A model generated the notes under the pieces. It was not told where the DNA came from and ran no database searches. It saw only the letters and a program-made list of their open reading frames with translations. From contig CM043942.1 in NCBI GenBank assembly GCA_014529385.2, positions 29,450,969-29,514,968 on the forward strand: a stretch of DNA of 64,000 nt. Direction: 5' to 3'. Position 1 is the stretch's first letter. Each line of letters begins with the position of its first letter. Origin of the DNA: Adiantum capillus-veneris. Its lineage: Eukaryota > Streptophyta > Polypodiopsida > Polypodiales > Pteridaceae. This document shows positions 43,562 through 55,801 of this stretch, piece by piece. A program made the position numbers and the translations under genes.

Positions 43562-43785
43562 ACTTGATTCTTGCCAATAATCACATAAAATACGTTATAT
43601 TATTGCCTGATCTTGAACACGGATCTTTATGTAACAAGAACCTATACATGGAATTTTTATCTTGTACAAGATTGACTCTTGTCAACAATCACATAAAATA
43701 GGTTATATATTGCTTGATCTTGAACGCATACCTTTATGTAACAAGAACCTATACATGGATTTTTTATCTTAGACAAGCTCATGAA
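43562..43785. repeat. Two-copy tandem repeat, ~113 bp
   Basis: ATCACATAAAATA.GTTATAT ... CTTTATGTAACAAGAACCTA is present twice (about 43562-43671 and 43676-43785). Confidence 0.85.
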
Positions 43786-44195
43786 TTGTAGTTGAGTAGA
43801 AAGATGACTTGGCTTTCCCAATGATTCCCGAATTTCATATGGTAACACATTGAAATGTCTTTAAGAATCAATAATGGTTGTAGCTACCACATTCATCTTC
43901 TAAGTGACAAGAGTGATCTCTGTGGAATGGATCCACATACTGGTTATCCTCATGTTCACTTCCCATTGCATCAAGCTAAATGGGGGTCACTATTGTAAAC
44001 AAAATTACATCATATCCTTCTTCATCACAAAAGACAATCTCTAGTCCAATGTAGTCTATGGCATTGATAGCAATGCAAAGCTTGTTCAAGTGAAGCCTTA
44101 GGTTGATATGTGACCATTTTACTTGTGCTTACTTCTGTTTAAGCATGATAATATTGAATACGTACTCATTCCATTTTATTTTCATTTAATTTCTT

Positions 44196-45055
44196 TTCTG
44201 CAGATTGTGCAAGTGTTTCCTTGGGTGCAAGAGGGTGCATTCCCACGACCAACTTTGTTTTAGTCTCATCAACATTTAAAACTGGACTTGACTAGGCTTG
44301 AGATGCATGAAGTCTTTGTTCACCCAACTATCTAGCCCTACCATAGCATTCTAGCACCATGTGGTCAACCCATGCTCTACAATAGTCACACCATTATGGC
44401 TAAGTTTGTTGTTGAGAGGGATTATATGGCTGATTCATCCTTCAATCTTGCATCAGTCTTGTGATTACCATATCAACAATGCTAAGAGAAATGGCTTCGA
44501 CATTTGGTTGAGTGCTACTTGAAACCATTGGCCCCGATTCATCACCATAGTGCAAACATTTATGGTTGTCAGCAAGACTTTGGGATTCAAAACAATACTC
44601 ACCAAAGTCAGTATGCTTATAAGAGTTCTGCAGATTGTGCAAGTGTTTCCTTGGGTGCAAGAGGGTGCATTCCCACGACCAACTTTGCTTTAGTCTCATC
44701 AACATTTAAAACTGGACTTGACTTGGCTTGAGATGCATGAAGTCTTTGTTCACCCAACTATCTAGCCCTACCATAGCATTCTAGCACCATGTGGTCAACC
44801 CATGCTCTACAATAGTCACACCATTATGGCTAAGTTTGTTGTTGAGAGGGATTATATGGCTGATTCATCCTTCAATCTTGCATCAGTCTTGTGATTACCA
44901 TATCAACAATGCTAAGAGAAATGGCTTCGACATTTGGTTGAGTGCTACTTGAAACCATTGGCCCCGATTCATCACCACAGTGCAAACATTTATGGTTGTC
45001 ATCAAGACTTTGGGATTCAAAACAATACTCACCAAGTCAGTATGCTTATAAGAGA
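44196..45055. repeat. 430-bp tandem duplication, ~99% identical
   Basis: TTCTGCAGATTGTGCAAGTG starts at 44196 and again at 44626. The two 430-bp units differ at only about five positions by eye. Lies in the gypsy remnant. Confidence 0.93.
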
Positions 45056-45970
45056 ATAGGGTCATGGAGAAGTGATCATCCCTCAATCCTTCTAAGAAAC
45101 ATGAGATAAGCCTCTCTTTGTTAGGCTTTATAAAACTAGGCATTGTGCAGTGTATTTCTTAAGCCTTTCAAGGTTTCACCCTCCTTTTGTTTGAAGTTTA
45201 GGATCTTGGGCAGAGTGTTGTGCTTGATCCCAATATTTGAATGGGCCTCTATTAGGTATTTTATGAACATCTAAAGTGTTGACAACTTTAGTTTTTAGAA
45301 GACAATACACTACCTTCCAAGGTTAGTCTAAAACCTTACACCTTAGTATGCATATCAAAGACTCCCTCAGTATAGATAAGCTAGTAGTTATGTGCTCGTA
45401 GGGATCCCTCTACTTACATTTTCTAGATACAAATACAAACCAGCCATTAAGGGATAAAGGGACTCCCTATATCTAGGTGTAGTTGTGTTGAACATGGTGT
45501 CTCTTGGTTTAGTTGTAGCCATAGGTTCTACATGGTTTCTCAAAGATAGCCCCTTTTTCAGAAAAACTGGTTTTCCTTGCCATGTATTGTGACCCGATTG
45601 ATCTGCATGAGCGATGGAGTATAAGTTTCCTCAATCATCATAGAAATTAAACTTCCTACTCTCAAATTTTTCATACACATATATGACAAAATCAAGTGGA
45701 TAATCATGCTCATTAGAAGATATGGTTTTTTAGAAACACCACCTTTTTTTTCACATAATACAACAAATTCATTGTCTACATACACATGCTCAACTAGCAT
45801 ATGATAAATTGGAACTTGTGTAGGTTTAGAGCTTACCTTGGCTTTGTATCTAGGAAATTGATTTGGTGGAGTTGCTAGGAGGACATTCTTGCCTTGAATC
45901 CACCCAAATGCATCCATGTACTCGTATTGATCTGTCAACACATATCGCACTCCATTGGGTCCCATGTATT

Positions 45971-47599
45971 GGTCGCCTTAGTAGTTCATTCAGACTATGG
46001 ATTCCGATGGAGATGTTATATCTTTGATTTTCATTGATATCTTGTTCAGGGGGTTAGAGTACAACTTAGCACCATTCTTATTAGTAACTTCAAAGAAAAG
46101 ACTTTATGCTAAAGTCTAATCTCCCAGTATTGTCAAACGTTAGAATTGTGTTCTTGGATGTGTGTTTAGAAGAAAACGTGAAATCACCCTTGAGGTTGGA
46201 TGGTTTAGTTCTTGCGATGCACAATGGTTTTCTTTTGCTTGACTTACAAGAGTAATCTGCTATGGTTAGTCAAAGTACTTTAATATGGATTTCGTTACTA
46301 CTTCCTTGGGTAGATACCCTAGATGTAGTAAATTTTTTTAATATTTGAAATTATTTTTTACCATGCTCAAACTTTGTTAGAAGTCCTTTTAACTCTATAT
46401 AAGCAATACTGCACAAAAAAATAATGTTCTTTTTTCGAGTCGAAATTGCTAGATTTTTAATAGTTTCCTATAGTGAGCTGAGTATATGAAAACAGGTCTA
46501 GAGTCAAAAAATTTGATAATAGGCATTGTACATCTCACAGTGATGCAAAACTTACACTCCCAAAACTTGGTGCTAATTTTAGAAAAAAAAATCTGACTCT
46601 TTTTCATTTTACTCCCTGGCCTCTTCTCCTTCTGCTTCCCCTTTCCTTTTCCTTCTCTTTCCCTTCCTCTTTTTTCAATTTTTTATTTTTCAATTTTTTT
46701 ATTTTTTATTTTTTGGTGTAATTTCACTGTTAAAGACAAATTTTGTGGTCTATTTACCCCATCGACACCTCAGCCCATAGACAATTCAAAATACGCTCAT
46801 TTTTAATGTACAGGTAGTCCAACACATGTAGATCACAGTCCTAAAGTCAGAATTTGAAAAAGGTTTCTTGCTTTTTTTCTGAGAGCAACTTTAGTACTAG
46901 CTTGTTTTTTCCAAAACTATCTAAATCTAGGATCCATTTACCCCATCAACAAGTGAGCCCATCGACAACATAAAAAAGGTTTAGATTTCAAGCAGAGCTA
47001 GTTGAGTAGGTCCCTTATAGCTTTGATGAATTCTCAAAAACTTAGCCCACCGATAGTTAGAAAACAGTGTTTCTAGCATCAAAATCTAACTTTCAGGAAC
47101 CTAGATTTAAACCTTGCTATCATTGAACCAGATTTGAGCTTGAAATGACCAATTTTTTGGTTTGTTGAGATGGAATAACTAGACAGTAGTCTTGAACCCC
47201 CTTGTTGACCAAATTTCACTACCATATGGAATTTAGAACCATATGCAGGTCTCGACAAAGTTGGAACATATACATAAAGCTTTAAACCTTATCGTGTCCA
47301 CTCTTGAACCTATGTCTGTACTTCTTTTTTATGCATTTTCAATTTTTTTAACAAACAATGAAGCAAAATAAAGCAAAAATAAATCTAACTTACCATGCTA
47401 CTACAAGAAATTGAAATCTAGATAAGAGCATGTGGAAGATACTCAACTGTGCAAAGAGGTTTTTTCATAGTTTTTTAGCTCTCAAAACTCTTGATTGAAA
47501 AATGTAAAATAATTGAATTTAACACTAAACCTTTTCCTAATGTAATACTAATCCAATGGTTTGCGAGCTAAGAAGTAACCCTATGTAATGCAAGTGACT
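45971..47599. other. No gene seen
   Basis: AT-rich, with T-runs near 46660-46710. No coding motif, repeat or terminal structure recognised. Confidence 0.5.
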
Positions 47600-50280
47600 C
47601 ACTAGCTTAGGTTATTCACTCCCCAACAGTATTACCATTTTTAGGTTTGACATAGCATAACGACTCTTTCCAACAACTTTCCCTAAGAAGGACCATCGTA
47701 GAATAGCCACTACCTTATCTGTATCCATCTTGATTCCAATATAGAAGATTACATGACCCAAATATTGAATCTCCATCTTAAAGAACTCGCACTTGCTCTG
47801 CTTAACATGTAGTGCATGTTCTCGTAACTTATCAAACACTGAGCGTAGATATTTTGAATGCTCACTTTCAGTCCTACTTTAAATGAGGATATCGTCAAGG
47901 ATAACTACAACAAATTTCCCAAGATATGATCTTAACACTAGAATCGTAACCTAACAGGACATAAAAGTGTCCTTTCAGGGTTTTGGGAAAAAATTCCAAA
48001 ACCTTCGTAGATCCACTCATTTTGAAAAATCCTTTCATGAGCTTATAGTTAAATAACTACTACATATGGAAAAAATGAGAAACTTGTAATTTTTCTCATC
48101 CCTTGGTCACTACAAGCCTCCAAAGTTGATGGACCAGTGCATTTTGCCCAAAACAACAATTTCTTACGGTTGATTGCATATAAATAAGAGTGGAGATTTT
48201 TGTAGGACATGAGATAAAATCCCCCGTTAACTTCAATGGGTTGGTGACCAAAACATATGGTTGCTTTTACCTCACTAATTTTTTTTTGGGCAAAAAAAAT
48301 AGGTACAAAAAGGTTGCATTTTTGCCATTCTGCGGACCTATCATCAAAGTTTCTATATTTACGCTCAATACAGATACTATATACATGTTTTATTAGTTCC
48401 CTTTGGGCCTCTGGATTCAAAAGGATCCATGGAGCATGTCAAAAGGATAATGGATCTCTTACAATTGGAACCTTGGGGGCAATGATAAAGTGCTAAATAC
48501 AGCAAACATGAAAAAACTGGGTTTAGCATTATGACCTCTAGAAACCCATAGAAACTACTCAATATCTAGCCAAGTTTGTAGTCTATGATTAGATATGGTT
48601 ACTACCTACAAAATACACACAATTGGCCTAAGAAACTAGCAATATTGAGAAAGTTATACTTGCTACTCTAAAATGTATCGTATTCTTCAGCAATCAAAAA
48701 ACTCAACCATCATCATATACTATGCTATATAGCATATTAGGTCCCCCAAAACTCAAGGAAGATTAGCTTTATGTTATACATTACACTTACACAATCAAAA
48801 TTGAATTTGGATATCAAGAAAGCCACCCAAAAAATCATAAAAGTGCTGATTTTGGCAAAAAAACAGGATTATGCAATTCTTGTAAATTGATCATAACTTT
48901 CAATTTTAACACTTAGCTCTCCCTACAAGCATTAAAACATGTTGAGAACTATGAAGGCCTAACCTCTAGCCATCTAAACCTCACAAACATGAAGTTTAGA
49001 GTGGTATAGTTGCCAAAAATTGAAAAAAAAAAGGCAAAAACAGGACCCGTTTTTTCACACAGTTTAGGTTCAAAAATGTTATGCAAGAGTAAGGTTAATG
49101 GTGAGATCGATACTCAAAAAAAAATGCTAAGTTTTTTTCAGCTCATAAGGCAACTTTGTGGATATATAGCACCTAAAAATTCATTTTCATACTGTTCAAA
49201 TAATTCAAGCAAAATGGTCACTTAACAGGACACAAAAGTGTCCAAGGACATAAAAGTGTCATGTTACCATTCTAGTGTTAAGACACTATCCATGAGTGTC
49301 ATAAACGTAGCTGTTGCATTTGTGAGCCCAAATGGCATCACCAAAAATTCATAATATCCAAACTTTGTTCGAAATGCCATCTTGGAAACATCTTCTATTT
49401 GAATATGCACTTGATGGTATCTGAGTCGACGATCTATCTTAGAAAAATATCTTGCCCCATGAAGTTGACCAAACAACTCATCTACACGAGGTAGTGGATA
49501 CTTATTTTTTGTGGTTATCACATTTACTCCACGATAATCTATTCATATATGCATAGTACCATCTTTCTTTTTCACCTATAATATGGGTGAAGCCCAAGGT
49601 GAAGTGCTAGGCTTAATAAAACCACAAGCAAGATCGTCTTCTAACTGACACTCAACTTCCTTCGCTTCCTTAGGACTCATACGATACGGAGGTTTCCTAA
49701 CATGTTTGTTACCCGGGACAATGTCTATTCCATGATGCACATCTCATGCAGGGGTTAAACCTAATGGTAAATCACTTGGAAAGACATCAATGTACTTTGC
49801 TAGTAAGTGGTCTAAGTTCTCCTTCCCCTTAGAAGAGAGAATTGAGTCCTTTAGATCTACGTGATCCACCTTAATAGATTTCACCGCCCAATGCTCATGA
49901 GAATTCTCATTATTTTATGCATAAGAATTAGAAAAACTTGGAGGCAAACAATAACACAAGCATTCATTCACTACTTCAAGCTATGGTTAAATAAACATTG
50001 CTTAACTCAAGCACTTACACAAGCACACACTTCATCATTCATGCAAGGAGAAGGGAAAGAAGAAGAAGACTCAGCCCTCAGTGACAATCACCGGCCTTCT
50101 GAGGCCCATTATAATAGTCTTGCTAGTGGTGGTGGTGATGGCTAGGATTGAGGTACTATCGATGTTGCTTGTCCTGGTTGTGATCTTGATGCTCTTTGAG
50201 TCATTGATCAGCCATACCTTGCTCATGGTGATAGGCCGCCTCTTTCAAGTGTGGTTACTGTAGTTCTAATCTGATTTAGG
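47600..50280 (-). mobile_element. Chromovirus remnant C, same family as B
   Basis: On the minus strand: [37 protein letters not shown] (49264-49521), and beyond the insertion LREHALHVKQSKCEFFKMEI and QYLGHVI (47612-47839), an RT whose Y/F-x-D-D block lies at the insertion edge (VVILDDILI-type sequence near 47890). Upstream, 49530-49830 parallels 31430-31720 of chromovirus B, including the K-x-x-G-T-M-R block. From 49850 to 50280 gag or spacer sequence is unclear. Split by a TIR element at 47936-49277. Confidence 0.82.
47936..49277. mobile_element. TIR DNA transposon, CACTA-ended, 1342 bp, non-autonomous
   Basis: The left end CACTAGAATCGTAACC and inverted right end CACTAGAATGGTAACA form a 16-bp TIR. 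Quasi-palindromic GGACATAAAAGTGTCC words are repeated just inside both ends, like the subterminal repeats of CACTA elements. The flanks carry TTAA on both sides (47932-47935 and 49278-49281), where the homologous site in chromovirus B (31160-31185) reads GTAA once. CACTA elements usually make 3-bp TSDs; TTAA is the piggyBac hallmark, so the class is unsettled. One minus-strand open stretch (48049-48420) has no recognised domain; no transposase seen. Confidence 0.8.
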
Positions 50281-51604
50281 CTATCCATAAGTGATTGGTT
50301 AGCAATACTAATTTAGGAAAGTTGGCACTTATTTAAGTGCCATTTTTAAATTTAGTTATATAAGATTGTTACTAAAGTATTCCAAGAAACCAATATTTGT
50401 CCTTGGAATATTAATTTTTTTTCTTTTCCTTGATAAACATACCTTGTAAATTCGTGAAAATTTGAACCATTTTTAATATTCAAGCAAGATCTTGGACCTA
50501 TAATCTAGGATCGAGTGTCCTTATAAAATTGATCAAGCCATCCTTTATTTTGATGCGCTTCACTCTTTTCAATGTTGTCATGAAAAAATTTATGTTTTAC
50601 TCTCTTCACTTTTCAAGATTCTCTTAAGAATAGAAGATTCTACCTTCTTATTTACACAATGTTTGTTACCATGGTTATGTATTTTACCATTTTACTATGG
50701 TCTTGTTTTTTACCATTTTAGTTTCATTTAGCATCATATCACTCTCTTGTGTTCTTTATTTTTGTGAGAGCTCAAAAGAATTTGAAGGTCTCACTTTTTC
50801 TTTATCTATACTACAAGGAAGGCTTGAGCATGTGACACCTCAATGAATTCTACTATCATTAATACAAAGAAGAATCTAAAGAAAAGCACTAGAAAAGTAT
50901 ACTTAATTCATTCTAGAAGAAATAATACTCTATTATCCTCGTTTTGATATTTCATATAATTTATTGAACTTTTCATTACAATTTAATTTAGCAAAGTACT
51001 TTTTGAACATCAATACTACAATAAAAGAGACAGAATTACTCAACCAATGATGACATTGTAACAATGAAAGACTCATAATTGGTTAAAATTACATTATGAG
51101 AATTGTCTCTTACAGAGTCTTGATGAACAAAGTTCAAAGTACATTGTAAATTTTGGAATAGGTATTGGGGCCAATACAAGAATTCTCATTGAGAGTATTA
51201 CAATATCCTATCACATACACTAAGTAAGCTAGGTAGTATTGTGTTCCTCCATGAGTGTGAATTCTTCATGGATGCATCTCAAATCATCATGGTACTCTAA
51301 TCATTTGTCCATCCAAAATGTTCCTCTTTCCTACCATCAAAGAGTACAAAAAAATTAGAAAACATCATCAAACCCAATGTCTGTAAAATTCAAAAGAGAC
51401 TTTGGTATTTGATACATAAAATATGTTGTACACAAGATTATAAGTGATACATATGAAAGCTTTCTTCACAATAATCGCTCAAGATTTATATTGTTTTTTC
51501 CTTTTACCTGCACAAAGACAAAAAATAACAATAACTTTAATTTTTCATATTAATTATTAGTGTACATGCTAAAACCAAAATGAATAGTTCTCATTTTTTG
51601 CTAC
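50281..51604. other. No gene seen
   Basis: AT-rich with no motif or repeat recognised; presumably the 3' flank of the gene at 51605-57414. Confidence 0.5.
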
Positions 51605-52614
51605 CTACAATTGTAAGTAAAACTTTTGTAGCTTTGATATGTAGGCTTTTGCTGATACGTCGCTTATATAAGGGGGCCGATCATATCCCAAATGATGAGC
51701 AATAGCAATAGCATGTTGGTCGCTTAAACATGTATTTTGTATTACTCTTCTTAATAAGGCTATCTGGTCTACAGAGAGTTTAGGCACACCATACTTACGT
51801 GCAATCAAAGAAGAATCCTCTATGTGGGTGGACTCTCTTTCTTCTTTCTTTGATATTAAATGAGCTATCTTCTCTCCACATTGTGACAAGGTACAAGATC
51901 CATATGAGCTTGGATTTTCAGTAGAAACATTGCTTAGCAACGATCAGGGAATGCTTGCCACTCCTCTATTATATCACTGAAATCTTGATGTGATTGATGA
52001 TGTATTGTTATAGGAGCTTGACCAAATCGATCAAAGCATATGATGGTTCGAAGGTCACGAGCATCCTTCATACAAACTAGATATGGCATCAACTCATTAC
52101 AAAGTATATCATCTTCTTCACCATTATAGTTTTGAGGATAAATACAATTATATAGGATTTATACATCCTTTGAAAGGACTATCATCAATTAGTAAGGTGT
52201 TTCTTTTGTTACATATAGTTCTACATTGATTCCAAACCTTCAAAAGAGGCTTAAATACCACCTCAACATTTGGTTTATCAGGCCTACATATCCTTCTAAG
52301 TGTATGTTGGTAGAAATCTTCTTGACTCCAAACAATAAAGAAAGGGTATTGCTTTTTTGCATTGTCCTCTAACATTTTTACGTATGCCAAAACATTTTTA
52401 TGTAATGATGTAGACCACAAACCAACATAAAAATGCTTGAAAAGTTCATCCAAAAATTGAAAGCAGCCTCTTCGTAGAAAAAATGATATTTTTCCTTTCC
52501 TTATTTGCAAGTCATTTGTGGGGTTGAGCTTCTTTTCTTTCTTGTGTAGTAAGATACCATTTAAGTCAAGTATAAGTTCATGTTTCTGCATGATGATTGG
52601 ATTTGGCACATTGT
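51605..52614 (-). pseudogene. FCP1/NIF-type HAD phosphatase domain exon
   Basis: Follows an acceptor (ATGATATGTAG|AC at 52615/52614). Reads KHELILDLNGILLHKKEK, SFFLRRGCFQFLDELFKHF, YVGLWSTSLHKNVLAYVKML, YPFFIVWSQEDF, KVWNQCRTICNKRNTLLIDD and SPFKGCINPI*, then after a frameshift NCIYPQNYNGEEDDIL, LMPYLVCMKDARDLR, and after another shift LSNVSTENPSSYGSCTL to TAG at 51605. This is the FCP1/SCP/Tim50 fold: D-x-D-G-T/I-L nucleophile loop, W-(S/T)-(S/T)-x motif and late D-D motif. The second Asp of the first motif is Asn (D-L-N-G), so phosphatase activity is doubtful even without the frameshifts. Family known for dephosphorylating RNA polymerase II CTD and related targets. Confidence 0.78.
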
Positions 52615-52994
52615 CTACATATCATAAAATAGAAAATAGACATATCATTTTTCCAAGATATCCATAGTTAGAAAATATAAATATTATAGGGATTCCTAAG
52701 TAAAAGAGATAGAATGTAGCATAATATATCTCAACTTTTGAGTATAGCTTGAGAATTCAATGTAGCTTATTATAAATATCAATGATATAATCTCTTGAGA
52801 TACATAATTAAAATGATAAACCAAATCACATTCACCACATCCCACTTACAAAACAAGTGTACAATACTGCAATTGTAATATCATAGAGTTCTCTATGTCA
52901 TACAAAATGTACTTGAACTAAAAAATAATACAATTTATCAATGTCAAATTGATGACCTCCTGAGATGTATTAAACCTATAAGTCTCTATCACTC

Positions 52995-55515
52995 AGTCCA
53001 ATCATGGAAATAGTTTCCTACTTCTTCGTGCTTGTTGTTGACTTTGTTCTGTAGGGGTTGGTTTGTCTTGTCCCAAAGCAGATGCTCCTCTATGAATTCC
53101 CTTTTCTTCAATATGATCTATAGTAGACAAACGTTCACTAGTCAATATATAGAAAAATTAACATCTATTTTCTCCTTAGTATCTTACATTAACTAGAGTT
53201 ATTTATGTAGCACTTCAATAGAAATAGAAATACTTGAAGATATACTACAACTAACCTACAATAAGATAAAATGCTGAGAAAATTTGTTAATACTTACCTT
53301 GATCTTCATTTGGCTTTGCTTGGAGGCCAGTTTCATTTTGAATTGATGCTAGTATACGTTCTCTTGAATCTCCTTGGGATTCATGAACTATTTGCTCCTC
53401 ATGGCCTCTTTGTAACTCATGCACTTGAGGTTCATCTACCTTCCTTGTATCACCTTAATAAGATAGTCTTGTTATTGCACAAATTATAACTCACAAATGA
53501 CAATTTCATACTTAGAGAATTTTGGTTAGTACTTACCTTTGTTTGACTCAATTTGTTTCTCTTGGTGTTTTGTAGAGTTTTCTCCTTCTCCACTTGCTAG
53601 AGAACCATGATCTTCAACATCTTGTTGGCCTATTTACAACCAATAAAATTCAATAACACATTCGAGGAGTATACCAATGTAAATAACAACCATATTAAAA
53701 GATTGGGTAGGTTTTTGTGTAGGATTTCTTGGTCTCTAACTTAAATTAGAGTACACAACTGGGTGTGGTTGACTATTGAGATACTATGAGAGGATCCAAC
53801 TAGAGTTTGGGCCTTTTCTTATTCAATTTCTTTTACATATAGTACGTTCAAAGCCTATAAAAACTTAACTTAATCTTGATATAGTTAAAAAAGCTAAGGA
53901 TCAAATAAGATACAATGTTGTCTTTATAGTAACAACAGATTGGTTAGCATATACCTTCATTTGAATCATTTTGTTTCTCTTGGTGATCTTGACACTTTCC
54001 TACCTCTCCACTTGTTAGAGAACCATGATCTTTAACATCTTGTTGGCCTATTTGTAACTAAAACAATTCAATAGCAAATTAGAGATATATAAAAATGTAA
54101 ATAACAACCGTATCAAAAGATTAGGTAGGTTTTTGCGTAGGATTTCTTAGTCTCTAACTTAAATTAGAGTACACAACTGGGTGTGGTTGACAATTAAGAT
54201 ACTATGAGAGGGTAAAATAAGGTTAGCATATACCTTCATTTGAATCATCTTGTTTCTCTTGGACCAGGTGATCTTGAGACTTTTTTGCCTCTCCACTTGC
54301 TGGAGAACTATGATCTTTTACATCTGGTTGGCCTATTAGCAACCAATACAATTCAATAGTAAATTCAAGAAGTATATCAATGTAAATAACATAATTTGGA
54401 GTACATAACTGAGTGTGTTTGACTATTGAGATATTATGGTAGGCTCCAACTTAAGTTTGAGTCTTTTTTTGTTTAATTTCTTATACATACAATACATTCA
54501 AAGCCGATAGAGTCTTAACTTATCAAAGTCGATAAAGTCTTAACTTATCAAAGTAGACTAGAAAAAACTAAGGATTAAATAACATAAGATGATGTCTTCC
54601 TACTTAAGGTTGAGTCTATGTGTGCAATGCATATACACATAAGAGAGGCTTGAGTCCTATATCACAAGGAAAAGCTTCAGTCCTACATCACAAGGAGAGG
54701 CTCAAACTTAACTTTGAGCCTGTGTGTGTAATTCATAGATTCAACAAGGATAGACATTATATGTGTGCAATATATAGAGCAAACAAGTAAAGGCTCCAAC
54801 TTAAGGTTGAGCCTATGTGCGCAATGTATACACACATAAGAGAGGCTTGTGTCCTATATAATGCATACACACATAAGAGAGGCTTGAGTCCTTTATCTTA
54901 AGGAGAGGCTTCAGTCCTATATCACAATAAGAGACTCAAACTTAAGTTTAAGTCTATGTATATAAATCATAGATAAAATAAGGATAAATAATCTATGTGT
55001 ACAATTTATAGAGAACTCAAACTTAAGTTTAAGTCTATGTATATAAATCATAGATAAAATAAGGATAAATAATCTATGTGTACAATTTATAGAGAAAACA
55101 AGCTGAGGCTCCAACTTAAGATTGAGCCTATATGTATAATGCATATACTAAGATAGCTAAGTCTAATTGTCTCATGACTCCGGCTTAGTTTATTCTAAGT
55201 CTTAAACTCCATGACAAACTTGTGAGGATAAGATATATCCCTTAATAGTTTATAAAATTGTCAACGTCAAATTGGAGATTCATGGAGAAAATATGAGAGG
55301 CTCCAACTTATGTTTGAGCCAATAGAGTCTTAACTTATCCATTACCTAGTTGAAAAATCTAAGGATCAAATAATGTACGATGATGTGTTTCTACTTATAG
55401 CATGTTGTTGGTTAGCACATACCTTTTTTTGAATTGTTTTCTTTCTTTGGGGGATCTGAAGATTTTTATTCCTATTCACTTGCTTGAGAACCATGATCTT
55501 CACTCTCTTGTTGGC
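52995..55515 (-). repeat. Tandem array of duplicated phase-1 exons (E1-E6)
   Basis: E1-E4 share GQ.DV.DH.S..SGE...(S.DH)QEKQ.DSNE, 31-33 residues each, and their introns share blocks such as GTAGGTTTTTG.GTAGGATTTC and GTACACAACTGGGTGTGGTT. The duplicated unit is therefore exon plus intron. E1 has decayed (TAG, TAA); E2, E3 and E4 are open. E5 (GDTRKVDEPQVHELQRGHEE...) and E6 (DHIEEKGIHRGASALGQDK...QARRSRK) are different but also phase 1-1. The encoded segment is hydrophilic and probably disordered; E6 ends in a basic cluster. Confidence 0.8.
54600..55160. repeat. Intronic minisatellite with identical 81-bp duplication
   Basis: Degenerate repeats around GGCTCCAACTTAAGGTTGAG and CATAAGAGAGGCTTGAGTCC fill the E1-E2 intron. 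Units 54934-55014 and 55015-55095 are identical over 81 bp. Confidence 0.9.
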
Positions 55516-55801
55516 CTATTTATAATCAAAATAACTCAGTGGCCCATAAGAGAAGTAAAACTTAAAATATTGGGTAGGCTTCTTCGATTGACTCCAATTT
55601 ATTATTAAACATTGAAAAGTATTAGAATTTTCTAGTCCCTAACTTAAATTTATGAAATTGAGTGTGGCTAGATATTGAGATGTTGTGAGGGGATCTGACA
55701 TAAGTTTGAGCCTATGTTTTATCTAATTCTCTAGAAAATATACGAAAATTTTGATTTTTTTAACTTAACATGTATTAAAAGAATCAAAGATAGATGATTA
55801 C

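Larger units (their letters stand above)
43330..45970 (-). pseudogene. Ty3/gypsy-like remnant (gag/protease region), tentative
   Basis: Minus-strand pieces: 45558-45965 (MGPNGVRYVLTDQYEYMDAF...), 44895-45143 (KERLISCFLEGLRDDHFSM, a gag-like 'cfLeGL' pattern), 43657-43848 (LPYEIRESLGKPSHLSTQLQ...VCVQDQAIYNLFYVIVD, resembling the middle of a retropepsin-like domain) and 43330-43584. The order gag then protease on the minus strand is consistent with gypsy, but no catalytic D-x-G was found. Heavily decayed. Confidence 0.45.
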
